Shown: positions 1 through 11,093, counted from the first letter of the stretch. The stretch: DNA of 64,000 nt from Anisus vortex (GCA_949126835.1 OX421503.1:6349457-6413456), one strand, 5' to 3'. A program made the numbers and translations. The notes: generated from the letters alone by a model not told the origin.

Positions 1-864
1 ATATCAATATAGTTGTCAATTGCGCAGGTAGATAATATAAAAAAATGTTGATGTATAGTTACAGATAAAGGATATATAGAGAGAGAACGGACATATTAAA
101 ATATATAAAACTGTATAGTTAGATATAGAAATATACATACGTAGATCATATAAAATTTGATACATAAACGAGCATAAAGACAATCATGCAGACATAATTT
201 CGACATATAATAAGATACACAGTTAGTTAAATGCGTCATTAGTCATCATGCCTAGAAAAAAAAAATACTTGTCCTTTATTTATGGTCTATTGTTGCCCTG
301 TTCTGTACGTGTAAATGTTAACACGTGTCTTGCAGTATAATTGCACACTGTTAACATAAATAAATGCAGGGGTTCTAAACCCTTAAACATATTGTATACA
401 AAGGCATTGCTACACTGAACCAATTACAAGTATGTCTTTTTAACTGCACAGGTACTACTATTTAACGACCTGTGTCTTCTCTTTAGCTGTAGGGGCTGGG
501 CGAGAATGGGTATGTGTCTCTAGACGATGATCGTTTTGAGAATCACTGCTTTAATAGAATACATTGATGGAAACTTGTAACACCTTGTATGTAAAGATGT
601 GACTTTGTAATGAACGAATTCTAGTTAGTTTTGATGCTTTACGTGTCCGTTTTAGAAACAAATTCACAGTGATCTTCTGTGTCAATATTGGGAAACTAGT
701 TTAGCACTACAAAGGGTTGAATTTTTTGTGGTGGATGGTTGTCAGGGTAGGGGTTGTCAGAATTTTATTGTGATTGAAACGGGACAAAAAAAGTGTTTAT
801 TGGCTTATGTGTAGCGACAATATAATTGGTATTGTGAAAAATAGTCGGAAACGAATGGAATATA
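1..864. other. AT-rich stretch without a recognised gene
   Basis: No open frame with protein-like composition, no tRNA and no repeat that recurs elsewhere in the window was seen. It holds scattered A/T runs only. Confidence 0.5.
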
Positions 865-1095
865 GAGGGTTTGGTGGCTGAGAGCGCGTTCGGCTGGCGT
901 TACAAACGCCCTGGGTTCGAATCCTGGTAAAGGTTTGGATTTGTTTCCGTGACTGGAGTGTGTGCCATAGTCTGCCCTGCTCTAATGGGTACCTGACATT
1001 AGTTTGGGTAAAGTAAGGCGGCCTGCCAAACAATCCCCTAGAATGCCCTGGCCACAGAAATTGGTGTACGCTGCTTCACCGGACCCATGATCAGT
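865..1095 (+). repeat. tRNA-derived SINE, full-length type
   Basis: A tRNA-like head carries a clear pol III B box (GGTTCGAATCC, 914-924) and an A-box-like GTGGCTGAGAGCGCG just upstream. It is followed by a body that recurs without the head at 3330-3475 and 36855-36985. Shared body words include TACCTGACATTAGTTTGGG, GGCCACAGAAA and CTGCTTCACCGG. The head marks this as the most complete of the three copies. It is read as a SINE and not a working tRNA because the body is repetitive and no closed acceptor stem is seen. Confidence 0.7.
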
Positions 1096-1129
1096 TAAAA
1101 TATAATCAAATTAGCTTTCCATTATACAT

Positions 1130-1600
1130 TTGTGTCTTTTTTTGTAACAAGCTTTCCTTTTTTTTCTCTAAAACGTCTTTAATTTGTTCTATATTTCATG
1201 CCATCTACTTCACTACACTAGAAACTATTCTCTTATGATCTTCGGAATACATTTAAATGTTTTCATCTAATTAAATCTAGCGCTTTCAGCAACACTGGAT
1301 GCACCCTGACAATATCGAGACGTGTGAAGATAATCTTGAAGATACCACATTTGAATATCTGACGTATCAAAAAAGCAAATAGGAAAAAGTTAAACAGCAC
1401 GCGATATCAAGTGTGTAGGCCAGTGATTCCCAAATTGGGCACTATAATATAAAAATGAAAACATCAATATTTCCGCTATATTTTTAGCGTTAGCATGAGA
1501 AAGTATTGGTATTTAAGTTTTAGCGACACATAATATTAAATTTCGAATTACGATTTCTGTAGTTAGAACGTCGATGAACTAATCCCAGGTTTTTAGTATA
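1130..1600 (+). repeat. Dispersed repeat, copy 1 of 3
   Basis: It shares ordered blocks with 48640-49060 on the same strand and with 37045-37320 inverted. These include CACTTCACTAC, CACCCTGACAATATCGAGA and CAGTGATTCCCAAATTGGG. The last resembles a hAT-type terminal repeat, but homology continues on both sides of it, so it is internal to the repeat. The CACCCTGACAA word also occurs upstream of peptide gene B (60183), and a degraded form lies upstream of gene A (about 12665). Confidence 0.5.
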
Positions 1601-2267
1601 AAGTTGTAAGTTGGCCGATTGATAGCCGCAGAGAATTATCCTGGCCGTCACCCTATATTTTAATATTCAAACACATTTTCACACTTCCAAAGACAATCGG
1701 ATATCGTAATACATCGGTATAGATTTAAATGTAATAATACACACAAAATAATTTTACAAAGTGGTACCAAATATACATAATATCATACTCCGCTCTATTT
1801 TAGAAGAATTTTTTTCTAGTATCAATTCATCATATCTCTAGAGTTTAGAGTCTAGAGTATGTCTCTGCGTTTTTAAATGTGCGATTTTTTTAGTTGCTTC
1901 GGTGTGTCCAGGTCTGTCCGGGTGTAAAAGATAATCGTAAGAAAAATTCACTTACTAAATCTATTGTTTTTTGTGTAACGATAGAATTTTTCCAGTCTAA
2001 ACTTATTGCGTGTGCATACAGTCATTATTACCAGTCGGCCAACCGTGTCTTGATTTGCATCATTATTTTACAACTTAACAATAATTATTGTAGGCTACAC
2101 AATTTCAAGCATTAAATTATTCTATACTATAAACGTTCATCGATTGGCTTAAGTGAAGTTACCTCCTCCGTTTGTTTTTAACACAAATCTATAAACCTAA
2201 ACATTATTTAATAAAATGTAAACATTTTTGTTTATACTTTTCTTTGGTTTTCATTTGTTTTTCTTAT
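1601..2267. other. AT-rich stretch, nothing recognised
   Basis: The 73-codon open frame at 1894-2115 has no domain, no repeat partner and no splice or poly(A) context. It is treated as chance. Confidence 0.4.
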
Positions 2268-2378
2268 GTATTATCTTATCTTACGTGATACAGTTGCTTC
2301 TTCCTATACATAAAATCATTGCAATCTATTCGTATCCGTGGTTGGAGCCTAGCCTTGCATTTTTATTTTTATTTTTAT
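2268..2378 (-). repeat. 3' tail of jockey/CR1-like LINE
   Basis: Read on the minus strand it aligns with the 3' end of the LINE at 15508-17060 and with the tails at 26945-27035 and 32325-32490. The order is a GCAAGGCTAGGCTCC-like block, then TCCGTGG/CGGATGAGCG, then an ATAAGATAAG-like terminus. It is a severely 5'-truncated insertion. Confidence 0.6.
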
Positions 2379-3329
2379 TTTTTTGTTTGATGTTAGGAAT
2401 AATTTTGTTGGACCAAATCTAAAGGTACGTTGAAGCATCACTCACCAGTTTCCTTGGCGAACACATGATAGAGGATTTATGGGTTAGCACATTAAGTATA
2501 GTTTTAATTATTTTTTTGGGGAAAAATTAAAAATAAATAATTTACATCGTTAAATACAAAAAAAAACATTGCGCCAAACGTATAAAAAGACGTAAAATTG
2601 TACAACATTTTAAATTTGGAATCATACATGTTATTATGATCGAATGTTTAAAATTATTCTTTGACTTCCTTAAAGGTTTTGTGTTATATGTCGGTCTGGA
2701 AAGAATAATACATTTCGTATAATCTTTATATTATCGTGTACAGATCTATACATACGATTATCCAATGGTTATTCGTTAACTTTTTTGAATCTAGTCTTGA
2801 ATTTTGATTATAGCTCAAATCTTGATGTTAAACCTAGTGTAAGCCCGTTTCAAATGCATTTTGACTCTTATATACTTTAAAAAAAATAAAATTTCAGGTC
2901 CTGAAATAGTTACATTCTACAAATTTAATTAGTTCAATTATAAATGTTATGCACAACAAAAAATTAACGGATGTTATTGCTGAAGACATGCATCATGTGT
3001 CATGAATGAGCCAGCTATCCTCATCAACGAATTGGCTCAGGGTTTCCATTGTCAGCGGGAACAAAAAGAAGCCGTTAAAAAAAAAAAATAATAATATATC
3101 TTTGAATCTACATAACCTGCATAGTGAAATAATTTTACTCCAAAAACTGAGGAATTACGGGGCGAAATAGTCCTTGAAGATACGTTTAAACACTTTTGTC
3201 TTTGGTTAATGTTTTGTCACTATCAACCTCAACATCTGCATGCAATAACACGGAACGATGCGATATATTATTATAAATATTTATTATTATTCAAAATCCT
3301 TAGAAGATCGAGCCAGGTAAAGGCTATGA
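2379..3329. other. AT-rich stretch, nothing firm
   Basis: No gene is seen. About 2760-2850 weakly resembles part of the dispersed repeat near 49450-49500 (TCTAGTCTTGAATTTTGATTA-like). The match is too short to delimit. Confidence 0.35.
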
Positions 3330-3475
3330 TTCTTTTTCCGGGACTCTACCTGACATTAGTTGAGGTATTAAAGTAAAGGCGGTTAGGCATTGTGCTGGCC
3401 ACACAGCCCGTAGTATGTTGTAGCCACAGAACATGGTGAACACTGCTTCACCGGCTCTATGATCAATTTCGTCCG
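3330..3475 (+). repeat. SINE body, headless copy
   Basis: It matches the body of the SINE at 865-1095 (TACCTGACATTAGTTGAGG, AAAGTAAAGGCGG, CTGCTTCACCGG) but has no tRNA-like head. It is a 5'-truncated copy. Confidence 0.65.
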
Positions 3476-4214
3476 ACAAATACTTTATTTTTGTATGTAT
3501 TAATATTAGAAAGAAAGAAGAAAGATAATGGTGTTTACTGACTTGACACAACATGTTACACGCAGAACGATCGATAAATCATGAATGAAGTTTAGATTAC
3601 TTTCACAAAACTAAGTTATAACTTTATTTATTACAAGCTATCTTACCCCGCGTCGCCCTCAAAACAATTACGTAGACTTAAAGCTACAGAAAACATTTGT
3701 ACAAACTAGGACGAATGAAATCTCATAAAACGTTTAAATGAATTAAAAATCCATTTGAACATGCTAAAAGCTTCCATCACTGCCCCCTCTATGTAATCTT
3801 TCAAATCATCAATGAAGACTTGGACTAAATACTAACATTGAAACTAGGTCGTCTACTGTTTTTATGTTACGAATATGTCTATAAATAATTAATGCACACT
3901 TTTGAGTATATTATTTAAATCACCCTTAAATTGTTGATTTTTTGGGGGGTCTAGCGGAGGCTCCAGAAGTTTTTCTTATTTATTTCGAAACAGCGGTATA
4001 TTATTACTAGAGTAAAATTAAAAAAAACAACTATTTAAATCAAATAAAAAAAAACGATGAAATACCAATTAACATGAAAGAAAGATAAAAGTCCAAAACA
4101 GATTTGCATTTTTTAAAATGTATTTATCCTATGTATTTTGAGGTTTAGAATCTCTTTTTGGTGCAATTTTATAAAAATATATTGATCAAATTAGAAATAT
4201 ATTTGGTTAATGTC

Positions 4215-4216
<2 letters not shown>
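3476..4216. other. AT-rich stretch, nothing recognised
   Basis: No supported gene, RNA or repeat copy was seen. Confidence 0.4.

Positions 4217-4264
<48 letters not shown>
4217..4264. repeat. (TA)n microsatellite
   Basis: About 24 TA units abut the left edge of a solo LTR. The LTR family repeatedly sits beside such tracts. Confidence 0.9.
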
Positions 4265-4268
<4 letters not shown>

Positions 4269-4967
4269 ACGTCCACAATCCCCTTGTGGTCAGAGCCGTG
4301 TAGATATTGTTGATAATTATCGTTGGTCCTAGGGTAGACTTTAGTTATTATTATTTATGTTTTAGTATTGCACAAACTCTCCTTATGGTACTGGGTACAA
4401 ACTCAGGATTTGCGTTCTAACAGTTCCTTTCCTTGACGTTAGAGTAGTAGGTAAATATTATAGTATTGTAAACAACACAATAGAATAGTAACTTGACGAG
4501 GAAGCTTCAGTGTAAATGTTGTTGATAATTTAATTCAGATGATATGTTCAAATACATAAATGCAATATGAAGATTATGTACAGTTATAATAAAATAGTGA
4601 AAACAAAAGCGTCCTCAAAAGAAATTATCTCGAAACTCACAGCCTTTCAGACAAACAAATCATTAATTACTATTAAAGTGGTGCGGGGGACAGACCTATT
4701 ACAAGGAGGGGTGAAAATAATGGTATCATTACAAAACTCATAATAAAAATGATAGGAACTCCCCCATGCAGAAATAATGAACCATTCCTAGCCACTGCAA
4801 AAATGTGAGGTCAACACGGAATACCAAAATTAACAAGAATCTTTCGCCTTCGTACTAAAAGTCAAGGAAATGAAAAAATAATCTTCGCCCACAAAATCTT
4901 ATGTAGGGAGAAAAAAGAGAAGGAATTAGCATTGTGTGTTCCAATACTTGGAAACCAACAGTATATG

Positions 4968-4970
<3 letters not shown>
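4265..4970 (-). repeat. Diverged solo LTR, family 1
   Basis: It begins TGTTACGTCCACAATCCCC and ends GTATATGACA on the plus strand, the same termini as the 675-677 bp LTRs of the elements at 5029 and 38173. It carries many substitutions and small indels relative to them. No internal region is attached: (TA)n lies on both sides and a younger family-1 element starts 58 bp to the right. It is an older solo LTR, orientation minus like its neighbours. Confidence 0.85.

Positions 4971-5028
<58 letters not shown>
4971..5028. repeat. (TA)n microsatellite
   Basis: A pure TA tract between the old solo LTR and the young element. It probably was, or supplied, the insertion target. Confidence 0.9.
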
Positions 5029-5032
<4 letters not shown>

Positions 5033-5703
5033 ACGTCCACAATCCCCTTGTGGCCAGAGCTGTGTAGATCTTGCTGATAATTCTCGTTAGTCCTAGGGGA
5101 GACTTTAATTATTTGTATTTATGTTTCAGTATTACACGAACTCTTCTTATAGTCCTGGGCACAAATTCAGTATTTGTATTCCAACATTTCCTCTCTTGTA
5201 AATTATGGTAGTAGATAAATCTTATAGTAATGTATACAACACAATAGGATAGTAACTTGACAAAGAAGCTTCAGTGTAACTGTTGTTGATAGTTTATTTC
5301 AGGTGGTATGTTCAATATATACAATATATCTATTATGTACAGTTAGAATAAAATAGTGCAAACACAAACGTTCTCAAAAGAACATATTTTGAAACTCTCT
5401 GTCTTTCAGACAAAACAAATCATTAAATACTATCCGAGTGGTGCAAGGGACAGACCCACTACCAGTAGGGGTGAAAATCATGGTAACATTACAAAACTCA
5501 TAACAAAACGATATGAACTTCCCCTATTAAATAATGAGTCGTTCCCAGACTCTGAGAATTTGAGATCAACACAGAATCCCAGCATTACCTAGAACCTTTC
5601 GTTTTCCTACTAAACGTCCTAATATCGCGTGTAGTAAGAAAAGAGAGAGAGAGGAGAATAAACATTGCGTGTTCCAATTCTTGGAAAAACAATATACATG
5701 ACA
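5029..5703 (-). repeat. 3' LTR of family-1 copy 1
   Basis: On the minus strand it starts TGTCATGTATATTG and ends GGACGTAACA. It differs from its partner at 11099-11773 by about two bases. The plus-strand open frame of 78 codons inside it is identical in both LTRs and is not considered a gene. Confidence 0.93.
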
Positions 5704-5714
5704 CGCCCCCACCC
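5704..5714 (-). other. Polypurine tract of family-1 copy 1
   Basis: On the minus strand a G-rich run (GGGTGGGGGCG) lies directly before the TGTCATG start of the 3' LTR. This is where plus-strand priming occurs in LTR elements. Copy 2 has the same tract after its LTR at 38848. Confidence 0.75.
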
Positions 5715-6945
5715 AATGAAAGAAATAATGTACCATAATTACCCAAGTAATACTCAACATGGTACATTTTTCGTACTTAACACTATCGTTTTAATAACCA
5801 ACAATCAATGGAAGATTATTAGACAATTTAAGCAAACATGGCTCACTGGCACAACTAAATTATAAAAAGTGTCACTACCCAATTGTAATTGTGATTATAA
5901 CGTGATGGACAAATATTTTACCGTTAGTATTAATATTAACTAATGTCTCAACAAGTACAAATAATTCAAAAATATTCTAGTCATTCTTATTTTAACTATG
6001 TACAGTTGTGTGGATTCCCACCAAAAATTTGCAAAAAGTTTTAATCTATTAAACAAATATAACATTGCTCAAACTCTTGTCAATTTCCAACAGTTTACTT
6101 CTAATATACAAACCAAAAGATAAGTAATACGTAACTCGAATCAAACTATAGGTTACTTCCCCTTTAAATTACAGTGTCAACTTGACATTAACAGGGTTCA
6201 TACCTAAGATGATGATACTTCCCCTTTTCTCAAATACGAGGAGAAAATACGCTCTAGTTACGATTACTACAGTAATCTCAATATTAAAATGTAATCCACT
6301 ATTATGCGTTTTTGGCAATTTTGAAAGTTTAATATAAAAGTTTGTTCAGGGTTGAATGAGTGCACACCTTTAGGTACCTTTGTTTCCCTCCGTTCCCGGA
6401 TATATGGAATATATAACAACCTATACAACATAGTGAATATCCACTAGTTTTTCCCATTCTATTACCATGATATAACAATTTAGCAATAGATTTCCAATAT
6501 TATCTATTAATTTATACCAATTAAGATTACATCTCTTTCTAAGATAAAAATTGTACATATTATTATTTAGTTCCATTCATTAACTAAAATAAAACAAGAT
6601 AATAAATCAACTAGCTCAAAGTTTTCCCACTTAATTGCATGTGATGACAATTACTTTTATCCATCCATATCAAGTAAATACGTGCATATTATATATTTAT
6701 TGCATCATGCATCAACATTTAAATGGAATTTCTTTTCCATAATCAAATGAATTTAAAATATATCAGAACATCAATATTATACATGATTATAAGAATTATT
6801 AATACTTTCAAAAGACTTGACTTCTGTATGATACAAGTATTCTATAGGTATTCCATAATCAAAATTCAAACGAATGATAGGTTATCATGACACATTCTTA
6901 ATGAATAAGTGAGATGATCTGAAAAAGAAGTATAGGGTTATTCAG
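5715..6945 (-). other. 3' non-coding region of family-1 copy 1
   Basis: About 1.2 kb between the coding stump and the 3' LTR. It is nearly identical to 38860-40090 in copy 2, and no envelope-like or other frame is visible in either copy. Confidence 0.7.
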
Positions 6946-7457
6946 TCAATCATGTAGCACCCGAGATAGAGTATCAGCTATGACCTTGTCTCTATCTTGT
7001 CGATGATACGGGGAATGGGATACCAGTCGGTCTTTGTCAAATTACTTAATTTCCCAAAGTCTCTATAAAACTGCAGTGTGTGGTCGGCTTTTGGTACCAT
7101 CACACAGGGTGTAGACCATTTGCTATCACATTTTTCTCCTATGTCATCTTCTAACATATACTTTACATCTAATTTAATATGCTCAGGTCTGATGGGGTCA
7201 AATGGATGCTGTTTAATAGACCTTGCACTATTGGTTAACACTACATCGTGCTCTATGACATGTGTCCTACTGGGAACATTTGTAAACATTGACTTATTTT
7301 CATGCACCAGCTCAATAATCTTCTCCTTATCTTCTACCGGAGGATGTTCTAGCCTTGTATCTAAACTCTTAAGGGCATCTGTATTATTAAGTTTACTTTC
7401 TGCTAACTTATATTCTATCCTAGATAAATCCGTCGGGACTCTAGCTAACGAAATCAT
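6946..7457 (-). pseudogene. RT N-terminal stump fused to RNase H tail, copy 1
   Basis: Frame 7457-6978 continues the polyprotein after a 1-base loss. It reads through the linker into the start of a Ty3/gypsy RT: a DPIRPEHIK segment, then KWSTPCVMVPKADHTLQFYR and WYPIPRIIDKI. The catalytic YxDD box and the rest of RT are missing. Right after the junction (about 6980) a different frame reads KVIADTLSRVLHD and a stop at 6946-6948, the typical end of a gypsy RNase H. An internal deletion has therefore joined the first part of RT to the last codons of RNase H, out of frame. Copy 2 carries the identical junction. Confidence 0.85.
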
Positions 7458-7498
7458 GGGGACCTCCCGTGGTTACTCTTTTCCCTGGAAACATAGGG

Positions 7499-10400
7499 CT
7501 AAAGTAAATTAATATGGCATACCCTCTGGTTTTGTCTCCGGTCAGGAGTCTTTATCAAATAATTGACCTCGCCAAGCTTTGACTCTATCTCATAGGGTCC
7601 ACTAAACTTTGCACTTAAAGGCTGATTTTGCAAAGGTAGAAACACAAGAACTTTGTCACCTGGTGCAAAAGTTCTAGCTGTAGCTTTACGGTCATAGTTA
7701 TGTCTCATACGCTCCTGCATCTGTGGAAAATGAATCTTCACATGGTTAAAAGCATGATAAAGCCTATTTTTAAATTTATCTACATATGACAAAAGTCCAA
7801 TCGGTTCACTGTCCGTTAGCCAAGTTTCATGTAGAAGTTTCAACGGACCTCTGACTGAGTGTCCATACACAAGTTCGAATGGGCTAAACCCCAGGGATTC
7901 CTGAGTGGCCTCCCTTGCAGCGAACAGTACATAAGGCACACCCTTATCCCAGTCTTTCTCGTTTTCATAACAGTACTTTTTAAGCATCGATTTTAATGTC
8001 TGATGAAACCTTTCCAGAGCTCCCTGGCTCTCAGGATGATAGGCACTTGATAGCCTATGGCTTATCCATAATTGTTCCATGACTTGTTTGAAAATGTTCG
8101 AAGTAAAGTTAGTCCCCTGGTCGGACTGTACTGTCTTCGGTAGGCCATAACGTGTGAAGAAATTTGTCAGGGCGTCTACCACCTTCACTGTTGTTATGTT
8201 CCGCAACGGAATGGCTTCCGGGAAGCGAGTGGATGAACACATGACTGTGAGCAGGTATTGAAAACCGGCTTTTGTTTTCGGCAACGGGCCCACGCAATCA
8301 ATGAGTATATGACTGAATGGTTCGTCGAACGCTGGTATCGGCTGGAGTGGAGCGACAGGAATTCGTTGGTTAGGACGTCCTACCATTTGGCATACGTGGC
8401 AAGTCTTGCAGTATTGTTCGACATCTCTTCTCAGTCCTGGCCAGTAGAAGTAAGGGAGGATACGGTGGTGCGTTTTCCGGACTCCCATGTGACCAGCGAA
8501 AGGAAGAATATGCGCCATACGCAGTATATCTTGACGATAGCACTTAGGTATTACAATCTGGTGAATACTGTCCCACTCGTTTGTACCTGAGTTGAGCGGT
8601 TTCGACTTTCTCATCAATACTTCATCTTTCATGTAGAAACATTCCGCCATTGCATCTGCAGTCTTTTCGTCAACAGCTTTCATTCTGAGTTGCATTATTA
8701 CTTCGTCATTCAATTGTTCTTTCACCAATTTCTGCTTTGGTGACAAAATGTTATCGTTCTCGGTTGCATCACCAGTTGTTAGTTCAGCAAAGAACGTAGC
8801 ACTTAAATCGATGTCAGGTGTTTCTGTTATCACTGTTTCATTCGCATGTGTGTCTTCAGAACAGACAAACACATCTTTCGTTGCACTACACGGCGTAGCA
8901 GGAGTCTTTACCGACTTCTTTTTCTGCATTGCTCTTGTCAGTGCACATGTTGGGCGTTCATTGGCAGGACGTAGGTTTTTGTCCTCCGCCATCTTTGTCT
9001 CCAACACTTTGACCATGGGCTCGACAGTGACTCTGCCGCCCATAATGTCATTTCCTAATATCATGGAAACGCCTTTGACGGGTAGTGCGCGCCACACTCC
9101 CACTACGATGTTACCTGTAAAAATATCCGACTCGAGTTTTATTCTGTGCAGTGGAGCTTCCACAGCCTCCATACTAGCACCTCTCAGCACAACAGACTCA
9201 CCGGTACTGGTGGCATCTGTTAACGGCACACTGCCCTCCAGGATCACGCTGACAGCAGAACCCGTGTCACGTAATATCTGTATTTTCTTCTTGCTGAGTA
9301 CATCGACTTCTGTCGACACTGTCCCCTCGTAGACAAAGGGTCGAAAATCGGATAGGTCGTCCTCTTCCGGGACTTCAGGAACCATCTGTTCCTCACGGCC
9401 TTCTGAAAGCATAATAGATTGAGTACAGCTATTCTCTTTTACCTTAGATAGACTGTTCTCAAAAACCATCGACTCCACAACTATGGGCGATGCCGGCCGC
9501 ATTTCTTTTGAGTTTCTTGACCCTGTGTTGCACACTTCTTCTGTCTGCTTGCTATCTTTCTGCACTCTGGCACAGTGTAGAATAGCACCTTGCTTCTTGG
9601 TAAGGATCCAACAATCTTTCTTCATGTGGCCCTCTTTCTTGCAATTGAAACATACCACCTTTGCTTTATTTACATCTGTCTGCTTCCTGAAATGAACTAA
9701 GTTACTATTATTATTTACACCACTGTTCTTATTATTGTTTTCACTTGTCTCTTTTGGTTTACTAGCCTCCTTGGGCTCTGGTTTGTGCACTTTGGGTTTG
9801 TCAGCATAATATGGCTTTATGCTGGCGTGAATTATGCCATAGTTATCTGCCAATCTAGCAGCTTCATGCACATCTTCAACCCCTCGGTCTGAGATGTGGG
9901 TTTTAATATCCACTCGAATACAATCATTGAATTCCTCAAACAATATTAGGTTCTTGAGTTTATCAAACTCACTTACATTCTGTGACCTTAGCCACTGTTC
10001 TAACATTTTCTCCTTTTGTCTCAAAAAGTCTACATGAGTTTGATCATATGCCTTCTTTCTGTCTCTAAATAGCTTTCTATATTTTTCTGGTGTCAGAAAA
10101 TAACTTTTTAGCACCCTATCTTTGATTACTTCATAGTCATTTATTTCCTCGGGTGTTAAACTCAACACTACGTCCAATGCTTTTCCTTTGTTGAGAGTTG
10201 ACCTTAACAATAAAGCCATCTTATCATCAGGGAACTGATAATCTACAGCTATCCTCTCAAAAAGCAAAAAGAAATCTTGAACATCTTCTTCTCTGAATAT
10301 AGGCAAGTGTTGCTTCATTGCGCTAATATCCATACCATTGCTGTCCCTACGATGGTCAGGTCTGTTCATGCGTGCCATCTCTATCCTTTCTCTGCTTTCA

Positions 10401-10828
10401 ATCCTAATTCTTTCATTTTCCCTTTCAGTTTCTATCCTAATTCTTTCATTTTCCCTTTCAGTTTCTATCCTAATTCTTTCCAATTCCATTCTCTTCATAG
10501 CTAATTGGAATTTTAGGTTTTCACTCAACCCTTCATCTTCATCATTGTTTGATGATCTAGATGACATATTTCTTACCTCGTCTCCGTGGGCAATTACCTC
10601 GCCCCCACTGGGAGCTACATAACCTTCATTGATATCGTTCTGTCCCACTTCAACTACACTACCAGTGTTCATGGCATTCTGCCCGTTCAAACATGTCATA
10701 ATTTCTTTGGTCAAACGATTTCGATTAGGTCTTGCCTGTCCTGCCTCAATCCCAAAGGACTCAGCTAATTCTTTTAGTTCAGCAAATGACATGGCATTAA
10801 GTTCCTCACTTGATATATTCGAAGCCAT
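7499..10828 (-). CDS. Gag-protease-integrase polyprotein, family-1 copy 1
   Basis: 1109 codons from ATG at 10828. Residues about 1-50 look like a SAP-type helix pair (LKELAESFGI). About 95-150 is an E/R-rich coiled coil with a 33-nt tandem repeat. About 170-330 is a capsid region whose second half resembles the SCAN fold. A zinc knuckle CFNCKKEGHMKKDC starts near residue 393. The aspartic protease DTG is at 521. The integrase zinc domain (His ~780 to CKTCHVC ~812) precedes core residues D844, D903 and E939, giving a 35-residue D-E gap. A GPYEI chromatin-side domain follows. The frame ends at a stop (7499-7501) where copy 2 has a lysine codon. A second lesion, one missing base near 7470, separates the RT stump. 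Plus-strand frames inside are shadows. Confidence 0.93.
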   Translation of the reverse strand: MASNISSEELNAMSFAELKELAESFGIEAGQARPNRNRLTKEIMTCLNGQNAMNTGSVVEVGQNDINEGYVAPSGGEVIAHGDEVRNMSSRSSNNDEDEGLSENLKFQLAMKRMELERIRIETERENERIRIETERENERIRIESRERIEMARMNRPDHRRDSNGMDISAMKQHLPIFREEDVQDFFLLFERIAVDYQFPDDKMALLLRSTLNKGKALDVVLSLTPEEINDYEVIKDRVLKSYFLTPEKYRKLFRDRKKAYDQTHVDFLRQKEKMLEQWLRSQNVSEFDKLKNLILFEEFNDCIRVDIKTHISDRGVEDVHEAARLADNYGIIHASIKPYYADKPKVHKPEPKEASKPKETSENNNKNSGVNNNSNLVHFRKQTDVNKAKVVCFNCKKEGHMKKDCWILTKKQGAILHCARVQKDSKQTEEVCNTGSRNSKEMRPASPIVVESMVFENSLSKVKENSCTQSIMLSEGREEQMVPEVPEEDDLSDFRPFVYEGTVSTEVDVLSKKKIQILRDTGSAVSVILEGSVPLTDATSTGESVVLRGASMEAVEAPLHRIKLESDIFTGNIVVGVWRALPVKGVSMILGNDIMGGRVTVEPMVKVLETKMAEDKNLRPANERPTCALTRAMQKKKSVKTPATPCSATKDVFVCSEDTHANETVITETPDIDLSATFFAELTTGDATENDNILSPKQKLVKEQLNDEVIMQLRMKAVDEKTADAMAECFYMKDEVLMRKSKPLNSGTNEWDSIHQIVIPKCYRQDILRMAHILPFAGHMGVRKTHHRILPYFYWPGLRRDVEQYCKTCHVCQMVGRPNQRIPVAPLQPIPAFDEPFSHILIDCVGPLPKTKAGFQYLLTVMCSSTRFPEAIPLRNITTVKVVDALTNFFTRYGLPKTVQSDQGTNFTSNIFKQVMEQLWISHRLSSAYHPESQGALERFHQTLKSMLKKYCYENEKDWDKGVPYVLFAAREATQESLGFSPFELVYGHSVRGPLKLLHETWLTDSEPIGLLSYVDKFKNRLYHAFNHVKIHFPQMQERMRHNYDRKATARTFAPGDKVLVFLPLQNQPLSAKFSGPYEIESKLGEVNYLIKTPDRRQNQRVCHINLL

Positions 10829-11075
10829 AGTATAGCGTTCGAAATATTTGTTATAGTAGAGTAGTATATATTGTATAACAAAATATAAAGTTCCAACTTA
10901 CGATTTGTCCAGAAATTTGCACAATATAATATTAAACACTTCGTGGAATCTTCACACTTCCCAAGGAATAAAAACGCAAACCAGTTCTCTCCTCTTTTTA
11001 AATAGAATAGTTTCACAGTCCGAACGAGACTACCAAATCTTGTCAATCCTAGGTCAGGAAAAGTAGAACTCAAAT

Positions 11076-11093
11076 ATCCTGGACGAGCCCCCA
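11076..11093 (-). other. Primer-binding site, tRNA-Pro type
   Basis: On the minus strand, 5 nt after the 5' LTR end, lies TGGGGGCTCGTCCAGGAT. This matches the well-known tRNA-Pro primer-binding site of murine leukaemia virus at 17 of 18 positions. The position and the leading TGG support the call. Confidence 0.75.

Noticed and set aside
865..940. Functional tRNA gene at the SINE head
   Set aside because: It is followed by a repeated SINE body, and no closed cloverleaf was seen.
797..1033. 78-codon minus-strand frame
   Set aside because: It is the antisense of the tRNA-headed SINE body.
5356..5592. 78-codon plus-strand frame repeated at 11426-11662
   Set aside because: It lies inside the LTR and is identical only because the LTRs are. 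It is antisense to the element with no start context.
7078..10835. Several plus-strand frames of 60-194 codons
   Set aside because: Shadows antisense to the Gag-protease-integrase frame. The same shadows recur at 40223-43921.
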